DNA of 20,435 bases from Branchiostoma floridae (Eukaryota > Chordata > Leptocardii > Amphioxiformes > Branchiostomatidae), in assembly GCF_000003815.2 (NCBI RefSeq), contig NW_023365744.1:6630-27064 (forward strand), given 5' to 3'. The translations under genes were made by a program, and so were the position numbers. Within the stretch, counting starts at the first letter, position 1. Every line of letters starts with the position of its first letter. This document shows, in pieces, positions 1-10,606 of the stretch. The notes under the pieces were generated by a model that was given only the letters and a program-made list of their open reading frames with translations, searched no databases and was not told the DNA's origin.

Positions 1-2265
1 TTGAATTTTACTGTTCTCCTGTGACAAAATTTAACTTATTGCAGCGGTCTACTATTACTGTTATAGTCATTTGTTGAAGGCGACATGCGTCTAACCAACG
101 TTATGTTCATACTCTGTAATGCTCTTGGATTTTCGTTGGAACACAGTTAGAATTGAAATTTTAACTGTTCTCCTGTGACAAATTTTAACTTATTGCAGCA
201 GTCTACAATTGCTGTTATAGTCATTTGTTGAAGGCGACATGCGTCTAACCAGCGTTATGTTATGTCTGTAATGCTCTTGGTGTTTCGTTGGAACACAAAT
301 AAAATTGAAATTTTAACTGTTCTCCTGTGACAAATTCTAACTTATTGCAGCAGTCTACAATTGCTGTTATAGTCATTTGTTTAAGACGACATTCGTCTAA
401 CCAGCGTTATGTTATGTCTGTAATGCTCTTGGTGTTTCGTTGGAACACAAATAAAATTGAAATTTTAACTGTTCTCCTGTGACAAATTCTAACTTATTGC
501 AGCAGTCTACAATTGCTGATATAGTCATTTGTTTAAGACGACATTCGTCTAACCAGCGTTATGTTATGTCTGTAATGCTCTTGGTGTTTCGTTGGAACAC
601 AAATAAAATTGAAATTTTAACTGTTCTCCTGTGACAAATTCGAACTTATTGCATCAGTCTACAACTGCTGTTATAGTCATTTGTTTGGAACGATAGTCGT
701 CTAACCAGCGTGATGTTCGTCCTTTGTATGCTCTTGAAGTTCGTTGGAAAACAGTTAGAATAGAATTTTTAACTGTTCTCCTGTGACAAATTTTAACGTA
801 TTGCAGCGGTCTACAATTATTGTTGTAGTCATTTGTTGAAGGCGACATGCGTCTAACCAGCGTTATGTTCATCCTCTGTAATGCTCTAGGTGTTTCGTTG
901 GATCACAGTTTGAATTGAAATTTTAACTGTTTTCCTGTGACAAATTTGAACTTATTGCAGGGGTCTACAATTGCTGTTATAGTTATTTGTTTAAGACAAC
1001 ATTCGTCTAACCAGCGTTATGCTCATCTTCTGTAATGCTCTTGGTGTTTCGTTAACGTTGGATCACAGTTTAAATTGAAATTTTAACTGTTCTCCTGTGC
1101 AAAGTTTAGCCTCATTCCAGTGGTTTCCAATTGACGATAAAGTCGTTTGTTTTGGACGCCACTCGTTTAGCGGCCGTGATGTTAAGACACTCGTCCTTTA
1201 TAACACTAGGAGCTTTGTTGGAATACAGTTTAAGTTGACATTTAAACTATTCTTCTGAACAATTATTTTACCTCATTTCGGTTTTCAATTGGTAATGAAG
1301 TTGTTTGTCTGGTACAACACTTGTCTTAACAGTATGCTTGTATGACGTTAATCCTTTGTGTGTACTTGGAGCTTCTTTGGAATATAGTTTAAATTGACAT
1401 TCTAACTGTTCTCCTGCGGAAAACGTGACCTCACTGCGCAAAACGTGACTTCATTGCGGTTTTCAATTGTCAATAAAGTCATTTGTTTGGACGACAATCT
1501 TCTAACCAGCGTGATTGTATGAAATCCGTCCTTTGTGTGTACTTGGAGTTTCGGTAAAATCTAGTTTAAACTCACATTCTAAGATTAAGCTCTGTACATC
1601 TTGTAGAGAATGTGGAATAAGTGAAGTGGTGTCCAGTCAACGTAACGGCTGTAACATCGTTTGTTTGGGACGACACTCGCCTAACCAGCATGATTTTATT
1701 ACACGAGTCATTTGTATGCATTGAAATACAGTCTAAATTGACATTGTGACTATATATTCTCCTGTGCAAAATTTTGAACTCATTGTAGCAGTTCTCAATT
1801 GACATTTATGTCGTTTGTTTTGGACGGCGCTCATCTAATCAACGTACTTTTACGACATTCGTTCTTTGTGTGCTCTTGACGTTTGGTTGGAATCCAGTTA
1901 CAATAATAATTATTCATATTCTAAAATTAACAGTTCTGTTTATGGTGCAGAAGATGTGAAATAGGTGCAGTGGTTTCGATTTCTAACGCAACGGTTGTCA
2001 AGTCATTTGCTTATATATAGGACGACACTCTTCTAGGAAGCTTTCTTTTACGACAGGCGGTCTTTGGATGCACTTGATGCACCATTGAAATAAATTTTAA
2101 ATTGTCCTTTTAAATGTACTGTTCTCCTGTGCATAACTAAAACTCCCTGCAGTGGTTTATATTTTATGTACCACATTGATTACTTCTTTTAGTCCTTGTG
2201 CAATCAGCCTTTGGGCATGATTTTGCAAATAAACATTATTATGTTAGCTTTAAGACGATTTTTGA

Positions 2266-2267
<2 letters not shown>

Positions 2268-2313
<46 letters not shown>
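2268..2313. repeat. (AT)n microsatellite
   Basis: About 46 bp of uninterrupted alternating A and T, lying inside a satellite unit immediately before the block TTCGTCTAGCCCGCGTAATT. The matching place in neighbouring units reads roughly GGCTGAAACTCGTCTAGCC, so the microsatellite replaced or expanded within that segment. Confidence 0.98.
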
Positions 2314-2315
<2 letters not shown>

Positions 2316-2490
2316 GTCTAGCCCGCGTAATTTTACGACATTCGTCCTTTGTGTGCATTTGAAGCGTCATTGACTGACAGAGAGAGGAATTCAGTTTTAA
2401 GTAATCTTTTAACTCTTCTGCTGTAGGAATTATGAAATCAATGCAGTGATTCCCAATAGACGTTATCGTCATCTGTTAAGTACGGCACTC

Positions 2491-3300
2491 GTTTCAACAA
2501 AATTAACAGTTCTGTACATATCGCTAGATATGTGAAATAGTTGCAGTGGTTTTTAGTTCACGTAACGGTTGTTAAGTCATTTGCTTAGGACGACACTCGT
2601 CTAGCAAGCTTTATTTTATGACCGGCGGCCTTTGGATGCACTTGATGCACAGTTGAAATCGACATTTTAACTGTTCTCCTGTGCATAATTAGAACTCCCT
2701 GCAGTGGTATAAATTAGGTTAAAGTCGTTTATTTAGGCTGAAACTCGTCTAGCCGGCGTAATTTTACGACATTCGTCCTTTGTATGCATTTGAAGCGTCA
2801 TTGGAATTCAGTTTAAAGTAATCTTTTAACTCTTCTCCTGTACGAATTATGAAATCAATGCAGTGATTTCCAATAGACGTTATCTTCATCTGTTAGGCAC
2901 GACACTCGTTTCAACAAAATTAACAGTTCTGTACATATCGCTAGATATGTGAAATAGTTGCAGTGGTTTTTAGTTCACGTAATGGTTGTAAAGTCATTTT
3001 CTTAGGACGAAACTCGTCTAGCAAGCTTTATTTTATGACCGGCGGCCTTTGGATGCACTTGATGCACAGTTGAAATACGGTTCAAATCGACATTTTAACT
3101 GTTCTCCTGTGCATGATTAGAACTCCCTGCAGTGGTATAAATTAGGTTCAAGTCGTTTATTTAGGCTGAAACTCGTCTAGCCGGCGTAAGTTTAACGACG
3201 TTCGTCCTTTGTATGCATTTGAAGCGTCATTGGAATTTAGTTTGAAGCAATCTTTTACTCTTCTGCTGTAGTAATATAGAATCGAAGCAGTAGACGTCAT
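2491..3300. repeat. Higher-order satellite repeat, ~417 bp period
   Basis: The phrase GTTTCAACAAAATTAACAG occurs at 2491 and again at 2908, exactly 417 bp apart. The intervening sequence (CGCTAGATATGTGAAATAG, then GACCGGCGGCCTTTGGATGC, then AATTTTACGACATTCGTCC) is repeated in the same order with few changes. A more diverged copy of the same block order starts near 1922, and a decayed one continues past 3300. Each period holds almost three basic satellite units, so a multi-unit segment was duplicated as a block. Confidence 0.85.
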
Positions 3301-4069
3301 AGTCACAAGTCACGACACTGATCTCAACCTAATTTTATGACATTCGTAACTTATTTACACTTGATACATCATTGGAATACAGTTCAAATTGATGTTTCAA
3401 TTGCTCTCCTGTGCAAGATGTGACCTCATCGCAATGGTTTCAGCTAGCTTAAATTCGTTTGCTTGCGCCAAAACTCGTCTTGCCGTTCTTTTTATGCATA
3501 TGAGGTGTCGTTGGAATCTAGTTTAGAATCACCTTCTAACTCTTCACTCTTCTGTTGAAGAAAATATAACATCGATGCAGTGATTTCCAATAGGCATTAC
3601 ATGTAGCCATTTGTTATGGACGACACTGGCTACAACAGGCTGAATTTATTACATTCGTAACTTGTTTGCACTTTGTACATCGCTGGAATACAGTTCAAAT
3701 ATTGATATTTCAATTGTTCTACTGTGCAAGATTTGACCTCATTGGAATGGTTTCAGCTTAAATTCGTTTGCTTTGGCCAAAATTCGTCTTGCTGGTGTAA
3801 TCTTAATACATTCGTCCTTCTTATGCATTGGAGGCGTCGTCAGAATCTAGTTTAAAGTTATCTTTTAACTCTGTCGTAGAAAATATGAAATCAATGGATT
3901 GATTTCCAATAGGCTAACTCGTCTAACCAGCATGATGTTATGACATTCGTAAATAGTTTCTAACATTTGTAATTTAGTGATAACTTTTCTCTTGAATGTT
4001 CCAAAATATAACTCATTGCAGCAGTTTCTAATTAGCTTTAAAATCGTTTATTTGGGACGAAAGACGTGA

Positions 4070-4160
4070 AATTACCAGCAGTGTGATTTTACGACATTCC
4101 AATTACCAGCGGCGTGATTTTACGACATTCTAATTGCCAGTAGTGTGATTTTACGGCATA
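4070..4160. repeat. Three 31-bp sub-repeats inside a satellite unit
   Basis: The block AATTACCAGCAGTGTGATTT followed by TACGACATTC starts at 4070, 4101 and 4132, so it repeats every 31 bp with a few substitutions. It corresponds to the ACCAGCGTGATTTTACGACATTC part of the ordinary satellite unit and is a local internal expansion. Confidence 0.9.
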
Positions 4161-4659
4161 TATATGCATATACACATGACATTGATTATATAAATGCATG
4201 AACTGTTCTCATTTGACCTAATTTTTGCGATTTTCAATTGACTTTCATGTCGTTTGCTTAGGATGATAGTCAAGTTTACGACATTGGTCTTTTCCATGCA
4301 CTTATAGCACTGTTGGCATCCAGGTTATAATTGAATTCATATGTCAACTGTTCTCCTGTGCAAAATTTGAACGCAGCCGTGGTTTGCAATTGGCGTTCGG
4401 CCGTCGTCTGTGGAAACGACAGTGTGATTGGTGTGATTTCACTTTTTTTGCACATGGAGCTTCGGTGAATTCCAGTTTGAATTTGTATCGTAACTTTTTT
4501 GTTGTAAGAAATGTGAAACGGGTGCAGTGGTTTCCACTGTTGACAGGACGATCTTGTCAATAGCCACAACCTTCTGTTAAAGTCGTTTGTTAGGAACTAC
4601 AGTCGTCTAGCCGGCGTGATTTTATGACATACTTTGTGCGTCGTTGGCATCCAGTTTAA

Positions 4660-4825
4660 TTTTTGTTTATTATTCATTGCATTTCAAATTATCAGAAATA
4701 ACTCAAACATGGGGACAGAGATGATTACATAATGAGAATAGAGATAACTTGTTAGAAGACAATTATTGAAACAAAACAAAAACCACGGATCCAAACTACT
4801 ACAACGGGAAGAAAATAATACCGAC
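4660..4825 (-). mobile_element. Short retro-inserted fragment flanked by 12-bp direct repeats
   Basis: Satellite sequence is interrupted here by 166 bp that resemble no satellite block. The flanks are CATCCAGTTTAA (4648-4659) and CATCCGGTTCAA (4826-4837), matching at 10 of 12 positions, as expected for an aged target-site duplication. The insert begins on the plus strand with a T-rich run (TTTTTGTTTATTATT), which on the minus strand reads as an AATAAA-containing A-rich tail. This fits the 3' end of a retrotransposon or retro-copied transcript inserted antisense. The source family is not recognised. Confidence 0.6.
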
Positions 4826-5846
4826 CATCCGGTTCAAATTCATATTTCAACGGTTTGCATATGCATAATTTGAAATCAGTGTGGTGGATTCTAATTGTCG
4901 TTTAGTCACGTTTTTGTGACTACTCACGTCTAACTTCAACCAGCATTCACCTTTCACACACATATGATATATACATGTATATGTATATGTATATAGTTAT
5001 GAATTTGGTGTCTCTTTAGAATACGTTGTTGCACTGAGGCTTTAAACTATTCTATCGAGCAAAATTTGAAATATGTGATGTGGTTTCTAGTTGACGTTCT
5101 TGTCGTTTGTTAGGGACGACAATATTTTAACCTGCGACTGTCGGCATCTATTTGAACTGAGATCTTCTTACGTATGCAGATTAAAATTCATATGTTTAAT
5201 TTTCTTTTTACAAAATGTGGTGCAGTGGTCTTCGTATGACGTTTCGCTCTTTCAAGTTCAACTGTTCTGTATCACAAATTACCAAATACTTTCCGACTGA
5301 CAGCCTTTATGTGTACTTGGAGCTTCGTGCGATTCGCCGTAAATTTTTAAGGTTATATGTCTCACGGATAAACAAAAATGACAGTGACGGAAAAGCAACA
5401 TTTGAAACCAGTGAGGCGATTTTTCGTCTACCGTACGCCGCGCGCCGCTGGGGGCGATACTCGTATCATCAATACTAACGTGACTTTGCGGATGAAGGCC
5501 TTTGTATGAACGGAGGGTTTCGTACGATTGCCGCCAACTGTGATGATGCATGTGTCTGACTGCATCAACGGCAATGATGGCAGCGACCGTCATGGTCAAC
5601 TACATTTAAAATCAGCACATACACTGTTTTTTTTCCCTTGTGATGCAAGCACAAATCTCCCCATTACCAGTTGACTTTTACAACTGAGGGCCTTCATACG
5701 AACTCGGAGCTTCGTAGGATTTGCCATTAATTTTGATGGTTATGTATTCGACGGAACAGCAACATTGACAGTGATGGAAAAAGGAAACATTTGAAACCAG
5801 TGCAGTAGTTTCCCATGTGTCATAATTCGTTGACTGTGTGTTTGCT

Positions 5847-5859
5847 GGGGGGGGGGGGG
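5847..5859 (+). repeat. Poly-G run, 13 G
   Basis: Uninterrupted G13 within subfamily B satellite, preceded by TGTGTGTTTGCT. It lies in the part of the unit that normally reads CTTTGTGTGAACTTGGAGCTTCG. Confidence 0.97.
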
Positions 5860-7453
5860 CAATTATTATTTTCAACTATTTTCAATGATGTTTGTGCCTT
5901 ACTGAACAACAGTGATGGCAATTGCTGTCATGGTAAACCAAATTTCTAACCAGCAGTACATTGGCTTACCATTTGATGTAAGTAATTGGGAGGATTCAAA
6001 TCTTTGTATGATTTGTCACAAATTCTGATTATGATGTGTTTAATTGAAGAACATAACTGACGGTAAAAGTAATTTAAAAGTAACATTTGGAATTAACGCG
6101 CTTGTCTACGAATGAGTTCTTCCTTTAATGGAGGTACGGTTGCCAATAATTGATGATATGTCTGACTGAACTACAGGTGTGACAGTAATGTTTAAGTAAT
6201 GTAGTCAGTAGAGTGGTCTGAGTGACGTCAGTCGTCCTTTGGGACTACAATCTAATTACCATTTTTACCAACACGATCTTTCGACTGGCGGCCTTTGTGT
6301 GAACTTGTGTAAAGCTTTTTACGATTCGTCGTTTATGCTGATCATAGGTTTGAACCACAGAAGGTATACTGACAGTAAAGTAACGTTTGAAATCACTACA
6401 GTTAACTGCCATCGAATGACGTCAGTCGCCCTTTGGGATTTCAATCTTATTAACATTATTACCAAAACGGTTTTTCTAATGATGGTCTTTTTGTGAACTT
6501 GAAGCTTCGCATGATTCATCGTATATTCTGATGATGACATGTTTGACTAAACATCTGAGTGATAAGTATCATTTGAAATTAATGCAGCTATGTGCACATA
6601 GCGCATGTTGACGGTGGGGGGGTTTGGTCGATTGCAGTCAGTCCCGATGATGACATATATGACTAAACAACATCGTAAATTTTTATGATGATATGCTTGC
6701 TTGAAGAACAGGAGTGACAGTAACAGTTAAGTAACAGTTGAAATGAATGTGGTTGTCTGCAAATAACATATTTATTCTTGGTGGGCGGCCTTCGTTTTCT
6801 TGCCACCAGTTCCGATGATGACATATCTGACTAAACAACAGGCGTGATAGTAATTGTAAAGTAACGTTTGAAGTCAGTACTGTGGACTGAATGACGCCAG
6901 CCGTCCTTTGGGACTACAATCTAATTACCATTTTTACCAACACGATCTTTGTACTGGCGGCCTCTGTGTGAACCTGTGTGAACTTGTGTGGAGCTTTTTA
7001 CAATTCGTCGTATATTCTGACGATATGTAACGGTAACCATAAAGTAACATTTAAAATGAGTACAGTTAATTATTTTCCAATGACGCCAGCTGTCCTTTGG
7101 GATTACAATCTTATTAACATTATTACCAACACGATTTTCCAAATGGTGATCTTTTTTTGAACTTGAAGTTTCGCATGATTCATCGTATGTTCTGATGATG
7201 ACATGTTTGACTAAACATCTGAGTGATAAGTATCATTTAAAATTAATGCAGCCCTGTGCACATAACGCATGTTGACGGTGGGGGTTTTGTTCGATTGCAG
7301 TCAGTCCCGATGATGACATGTATGACTAAACAACATCGTAACTTCTTATGATGATATGCTTGCTTGAAGAACAGGAGTGACGGCAACAATAAAGTAACAT
7401 TTGAAATGAATGCGGTTGTCTGCAAATAACGTATTTGTTCTTTGTGTGTGTGT

Positions 7454-7467
7454 GGGGGGGGGGGGGG
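7454..7467 (+). repeat. Poly-G run, 14 G
   Basis: G14 following TTTGTGTGTGTGT and followed by CTTCGTTTTATTGCCGCC, again at the GGAGCTTCGT position of the satellite unit. Confidence 0.97.
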
Positions 7468-8069
7468 CTTCGTTTTATTGCCGCCAGTCCCAATGATGAC
7501 ATGCCTGACTGAAAAAAAGGAGGGACAGTAAGAGTAAAATAACATTTGAAATGAATGTGGTATTTTTCGTTTTATTGCCACCAGTTCCGATGATGATATG
7601 TCTGACTGAAGAACAGGAGTGACAGTAATGTTTAAGTAAAGTTGGAAGTCAGTAGAGTGGTCTGAATGACGTCACTAATCCTTTGGGACTTCAATCTTAT
7701 TACCATTTTTACCAACACGATGTTTCGACTGGCGGCCATTGTGTGAACTTGGAGGTCCATAACATTCATCGTAACTTCTCATGATGATATGCTTGACTAA
7801 AGAGTGACAGAGTGGTCTGAATGATGTTAGTCCTTCTTTGGGACAAAAATCTGATTGCGATTATTACCAACATGATTTTAAAACTGGAGGCCTTGAAATG
7901 AGATTGTATATAGCATCGTGCGATGTAACTTGTGAATGTAGAGGGTCCGTGGGATACATCGTAACTTTTCGTGATGATATGCTTGACTGAAGAACAGGAG
8001 TGACGGCAACAATAAAGTAACATTTGAAATGAATGTGGTTGTCTGCAAATAACATATTTGTTCTCTGGA

Positions 8070-8084
8070 GGGGGGGGGGGGGGG
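8070..8084 (+). repeat. Poly-G run, 15 G
   Basis: G15 following TTCTCTGGA and followed by CTTCGTTTTATTGCGGCC. It is the third long G run at the same position of a satellite unit. Confidence 0.97.
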
Positions 8085-8620
8085 CTTCGTTTTATTGCGG
8101 CCAGTACCGATGATAAGAGTAAGAGTAAAATAACATTTGAAGTTGATGTGGGTGTCTTCATTTTATTGCCACTGCCAGTGACAGTAATGTTTAAGTAACG
8201 TTGGAAGTCAGTAGAGTGGTCTCTGTGACGTCAGTCATCCTTTGGGACTACAATCTTATTACAATTTTTACCGACATGATCTTTCAACTGGCGGCCTTTG
8301 TGTGAACTTGTGTGAAACTTTTTTACGATTCGTTTTATATGCTAATGATATGTTTGAACCACAGGAGTTTACGGTAACCGTAAAGTAACATTTGAAATCA
8401 GTACAGTTAATTGTGTTCCAGTGACATCAGTCGTCCTTTGGGATTACAAACTTATAACTATTATTACCAACACGATTTTTTGATTGTTGGCCTCTGCGTG
8501 AACTAGAAGGTCCGTATGATTCATCGTAAATTCTGATGATGATATTTTTGAGTGAACAACAGGAGCGACAGTACTAGTTGATTTATAAGGACAGTGGTCA
8601 TCGAATGACGTCGGCGTCCT

Positions 8621-9164
8621 TTGGAACTACGTAACGGTCTTGTTCCCAACACGTTTTTTTACGACAGTCGGCATTTGTGTAAACTTGCAAATTGGATCTT
8701 CGTAAGATTCGTTTTTAATTCTGACGACTCAAGCCCTGTCCCTCATATATATCCTTCGATGCTGTATGTGGTCTTGGACAAGGAACATAACAAGAATTTC
8801 TTCACTCCACTCAGGTGACAATAAGTACTTAAATGTGGTTTCGAACGTCACTAGGATACGTCCCGTGTTTGAAGAGAGGCACCACCCGAGTACGTTACAG
8901 AACCCACCACACAAAAGAGTAGGGGTCATTCCCTTAAGTAAATTTGTCCGTACATGAAGCTTGTACTCCTTGGTACAAATCTGATGTGTCACACCATGTG
9001 GATCTCTATCGGGTATGCAATACAAACACTCAACCTCTTCCTTTCTTCGCACAGGAAATTTCTATTTTGCTTTTGGACAGACAAGGACAATCTGGCACTG
9101 CACTCAGGGTTTGTAACGTATATTAACAGTGACACATACACAGTACTGACAGAAGGTACACTAT
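8621..9164. other. Unrecognised sequence at the edge of the satellite
   Basis: The last satellite-like blocks fade out near 8720. Beyond them is sequence with no recognisable repeat. The longest open frame is 107 codons on the minus strand (8729-9052), overlapped by plus-strand frames of similar length; it shows no domain, signal peptide or membrane segment and overlaps the satellite end. I do not call it a gene. Confidence 0.5.
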
Positions 9165-9350
9165 AAAGGTAGGCCTTTCTTTTACTTCCCGTACCGAAGT
9201 CAGGTACCCATGTTTACACCTGGGTTAAGTGAGGAAAGTCGTGTAAAGTGCCTTTTCCAAGGGCACAACGTCGGGGGCACGGCGGGTATCGACCTTTTCT
9301 AGATTCCGAGCCGAAAGCTCTACCAGTTATTACGCCACACACGACGCACT
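9165..9350 (-). mobile_element. tRNA-derived SINE fragment (antisense)
   Basis: Read on the minus strand, this segment has a tRNA-like head (ACTGGTAGAGCTTTCGGCTC as an A-box region, AGGTCGATACCCGC as a B-box region). It is followed by the body signature TTGTGCCCTTGGAAAAGGCA, CTTTACACGACTTTCCTCAC and GGGTACCTGACTTCGGT. The same body phrases recur on the plus strand at 11720-11800, 12230-12310, 12715-12800 and 14085-14110. That marks one dispersed SINE family, of a kind I recall from amphioxus. It is diverged and probably inactive. Confidence 0.75.
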
Positions 9351-9753
9351 AGAAATTAGTATTACTATGAGACCAAGCAGCTTGACAGTTGCCGTCAGTT
9401 TTGACTCTATTAGACATTCCCTGGTGTTAGTATGTTTGATTTACACGTTCTGTATGCCCGTAACGACCCATGGAAGCCTTGACGCAGGTACCACGCACGT
9501 GTGGTTCAGTGTGCGGGATAAGTGTGCCAAGAGGCCAAGCCAGAGTAGGTAGGTATGGTGGTCGGAATGTCAATGTTTAAGTTGGTCTCCAATAGAGCTG
9601 CACTTGTTGGCGACATTTTGTCGATGCCATTATCTAACTGTTTCTTTATTGAAAAATACATAAGGTAATACAATAAATACACTAAGGCAAACTTGTACAA
9701 CTTATTTTAGCTCCACAACCTATGCAATTATTAAGAATAATATATTACGTTTC
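9351..9753. other. Intergenic, no recognised feature
   Basis: I see no gene, structured RNA or repeat here. Short frames on both strands have no family resemblance. Confidence 0.5.
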
Positions 9754-9882
9754 ACGTTTTTTTTGTCGTTTTTATCCGGCGTTCTATTTTGTATTGTATC
9801 TTGCTGTGTCCGGTCTGTTAGGTTTTGACAATACAAGATACAATACAAAATAGAAAGCCCGATAAAAACGACAAAAAAACGT
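9754..9882. repeat. Near-perfect inverted repeat, ~50-bp arms, 30-bp spacer
   Basis: The left arm (9754-9803) runs from ACGTTTTTTTTGTCG through TCTATTTTGTATTGTATCTTG. The right arm (9834-9882) runs from CAAGATACAATACAAAATAG through CGACAAAAAAACGT and is its reverse complement with only about three differences (one T-run length change plus mismatches around CCGGCG versus CGGGCT). The spacer is 9804-9833. It would form a long AT-rich hairpin or cruciform. It may be a small foldback element; no coding capacity or clear target duplication was seen. Confidence 0.95.
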
Positions 9883-10606
9883 CAACACAACAGAACACTA
9901 CTGAAAACATTTGGAAACAACCAAGAGCGATAGAAGCAAAATGACAGCAAAAAGGCGTGAAAAACAAGAAATATTCTCTACTTATTTTCTACTTTACTTT
10001 CGAATCTCATCTACTGGTTCTGATTTTCCACTGTCACAACAAATTAGTTGAAAAGGCGAAACGCAAATGGGTATTTCAACAGTGGCCCCCATATGCTGTA
10101 TTAGGCCAAACAATTAAAATAAGAAATCCTCTTCAATACCACAAGGCAGCGTGTGATGGAAAGGTGCTTCCACTGTCTAAATCTCATCTGCTAGAAATAT
10201 CCTTCTTTAAGCCTCGGCAGAGGAGAGGTCAGTGACCGGAAATACTGCTGAAGTAGTAAATTGGTCACCATCAAAACAAGAATTGAACGGTCTTACAGAT
10301 CGTCCTACACCCAACATTTAATCCGTTAACCATATCAATGGGTTGTTATCTAATAATTTTGATTTAATTTGGACAAGTCATGATTGCGTCAAAAAATTTC
10401 AACACACGTGTGAAAAGTTCAACTGCACTGCAAAATAGTACTGCAAATCCACTTGGCTACCAATTATGCTAAACGAAACTCTCAGTAACTTCCCCGACCT
10501 TCTTCGGAATCAATTATCCAACTAAGTTGAACACGTGAACATATTTATACTGCCAAATTACAAGATTTGTAGGGGGAATTCAGACCAACACATTGCACAT
10601 GTCTAG
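9883..10606. other. Intergenic region upstream of the DR1 repeat, no recognised gene
   Basis: AT-rich sequence. A 92-codon plus-strand frame (9957-10235) has no recognisable domain and no splice signals I can tie to the receptor downstream. The rest shows neither repeats nor RNA-like folds by eye. It could hold distal promoter sequence or a 5' untranslated exon of the receptor, but nothing visible proves that. Confidence 0.45.

Larger units (their letters stand above)
1..5085. repeat. Tandem satellite array, subfamily A (~152-160 bp unit)
   Basis: A head-to-tail repeat anchored on the phrase CTGTTCTCCTGTG recurs at 11, 165, 317, 469, 621, 773, 927 and 1087, with decayed versions at 1247 and 1406, giving periods of 152-160 bp. 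Each unit also carries a CAGTGGTTT-like block, a GACGACACTCGTCTAACCAGC-like block, a CATTCGTCCTTTGTGTGC-like block and a CGTTGGAATACAGTTT-like block in fixed order. Units become progressively more divergent towards the right, with indels and a higher-order repeat. The array runs off the left edge. Open frames here are short, overlap on both strands and match no protein family I know, so I call no genes. Confidence 0.93.
5086..8620. repeat. Tandem satellite array, subfamily B (~190 bp unit)
   Basis: Repeating blocks in fixed order are GTGGTCTGAATGACGTCAGT, CGTCCTTTGGGACTACAATC, TTACCATTTTTACCAACACG, ACTGGCGGCCTTTGTGTGAA, CGTATATTCTGATGATATG and GTGACAGTAACAGTAAAGTA. The TGACG-TCCTTTGGGA block is found near 6223, 6417, 6892, 7081, 7667, 8226, 8422 and 8606, often about 190 bp apart but with deletions and partial units. 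The order TGACGT, GTCGTTTGGGACGAC, TCTAACCAG, CGGCCTTTGTGTG, GGAGCTTCGT is shared with the first 5 kb, so both are branches of one satellite. No supported gene lies in it. Confidence 0.88.

Noticed and set aside
1-1090. Regular ~152-bp repeats considered as a CRISPR array
   Set aside because: The whole unit is repeated with no unique spacers, and the genome is clearly eukaryotic; it is a satellite.
7766-8161. 131-codon minus-strand frame with a proline-rich stretch
   Set aside because: It lies wholly in satellite subfamily B; the proline run is only the translation of the poly-G tract on the opposite strand.
8729-9052. 107-codon open frame on the minus strand, one of the longest in the left half
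   Set aside because: It overlaps the decaying satellite end, is matched by comparable frames on the plus strand, has no recognisable domain, and shows no splice or start context to support it.
9957-10235. 92-codon plus-strand frame with a hydrophobic start
   Set aside because: The hydrophobic stretch is short, no family is recognised and the base composition is that of the surrounding intergenic DNA.
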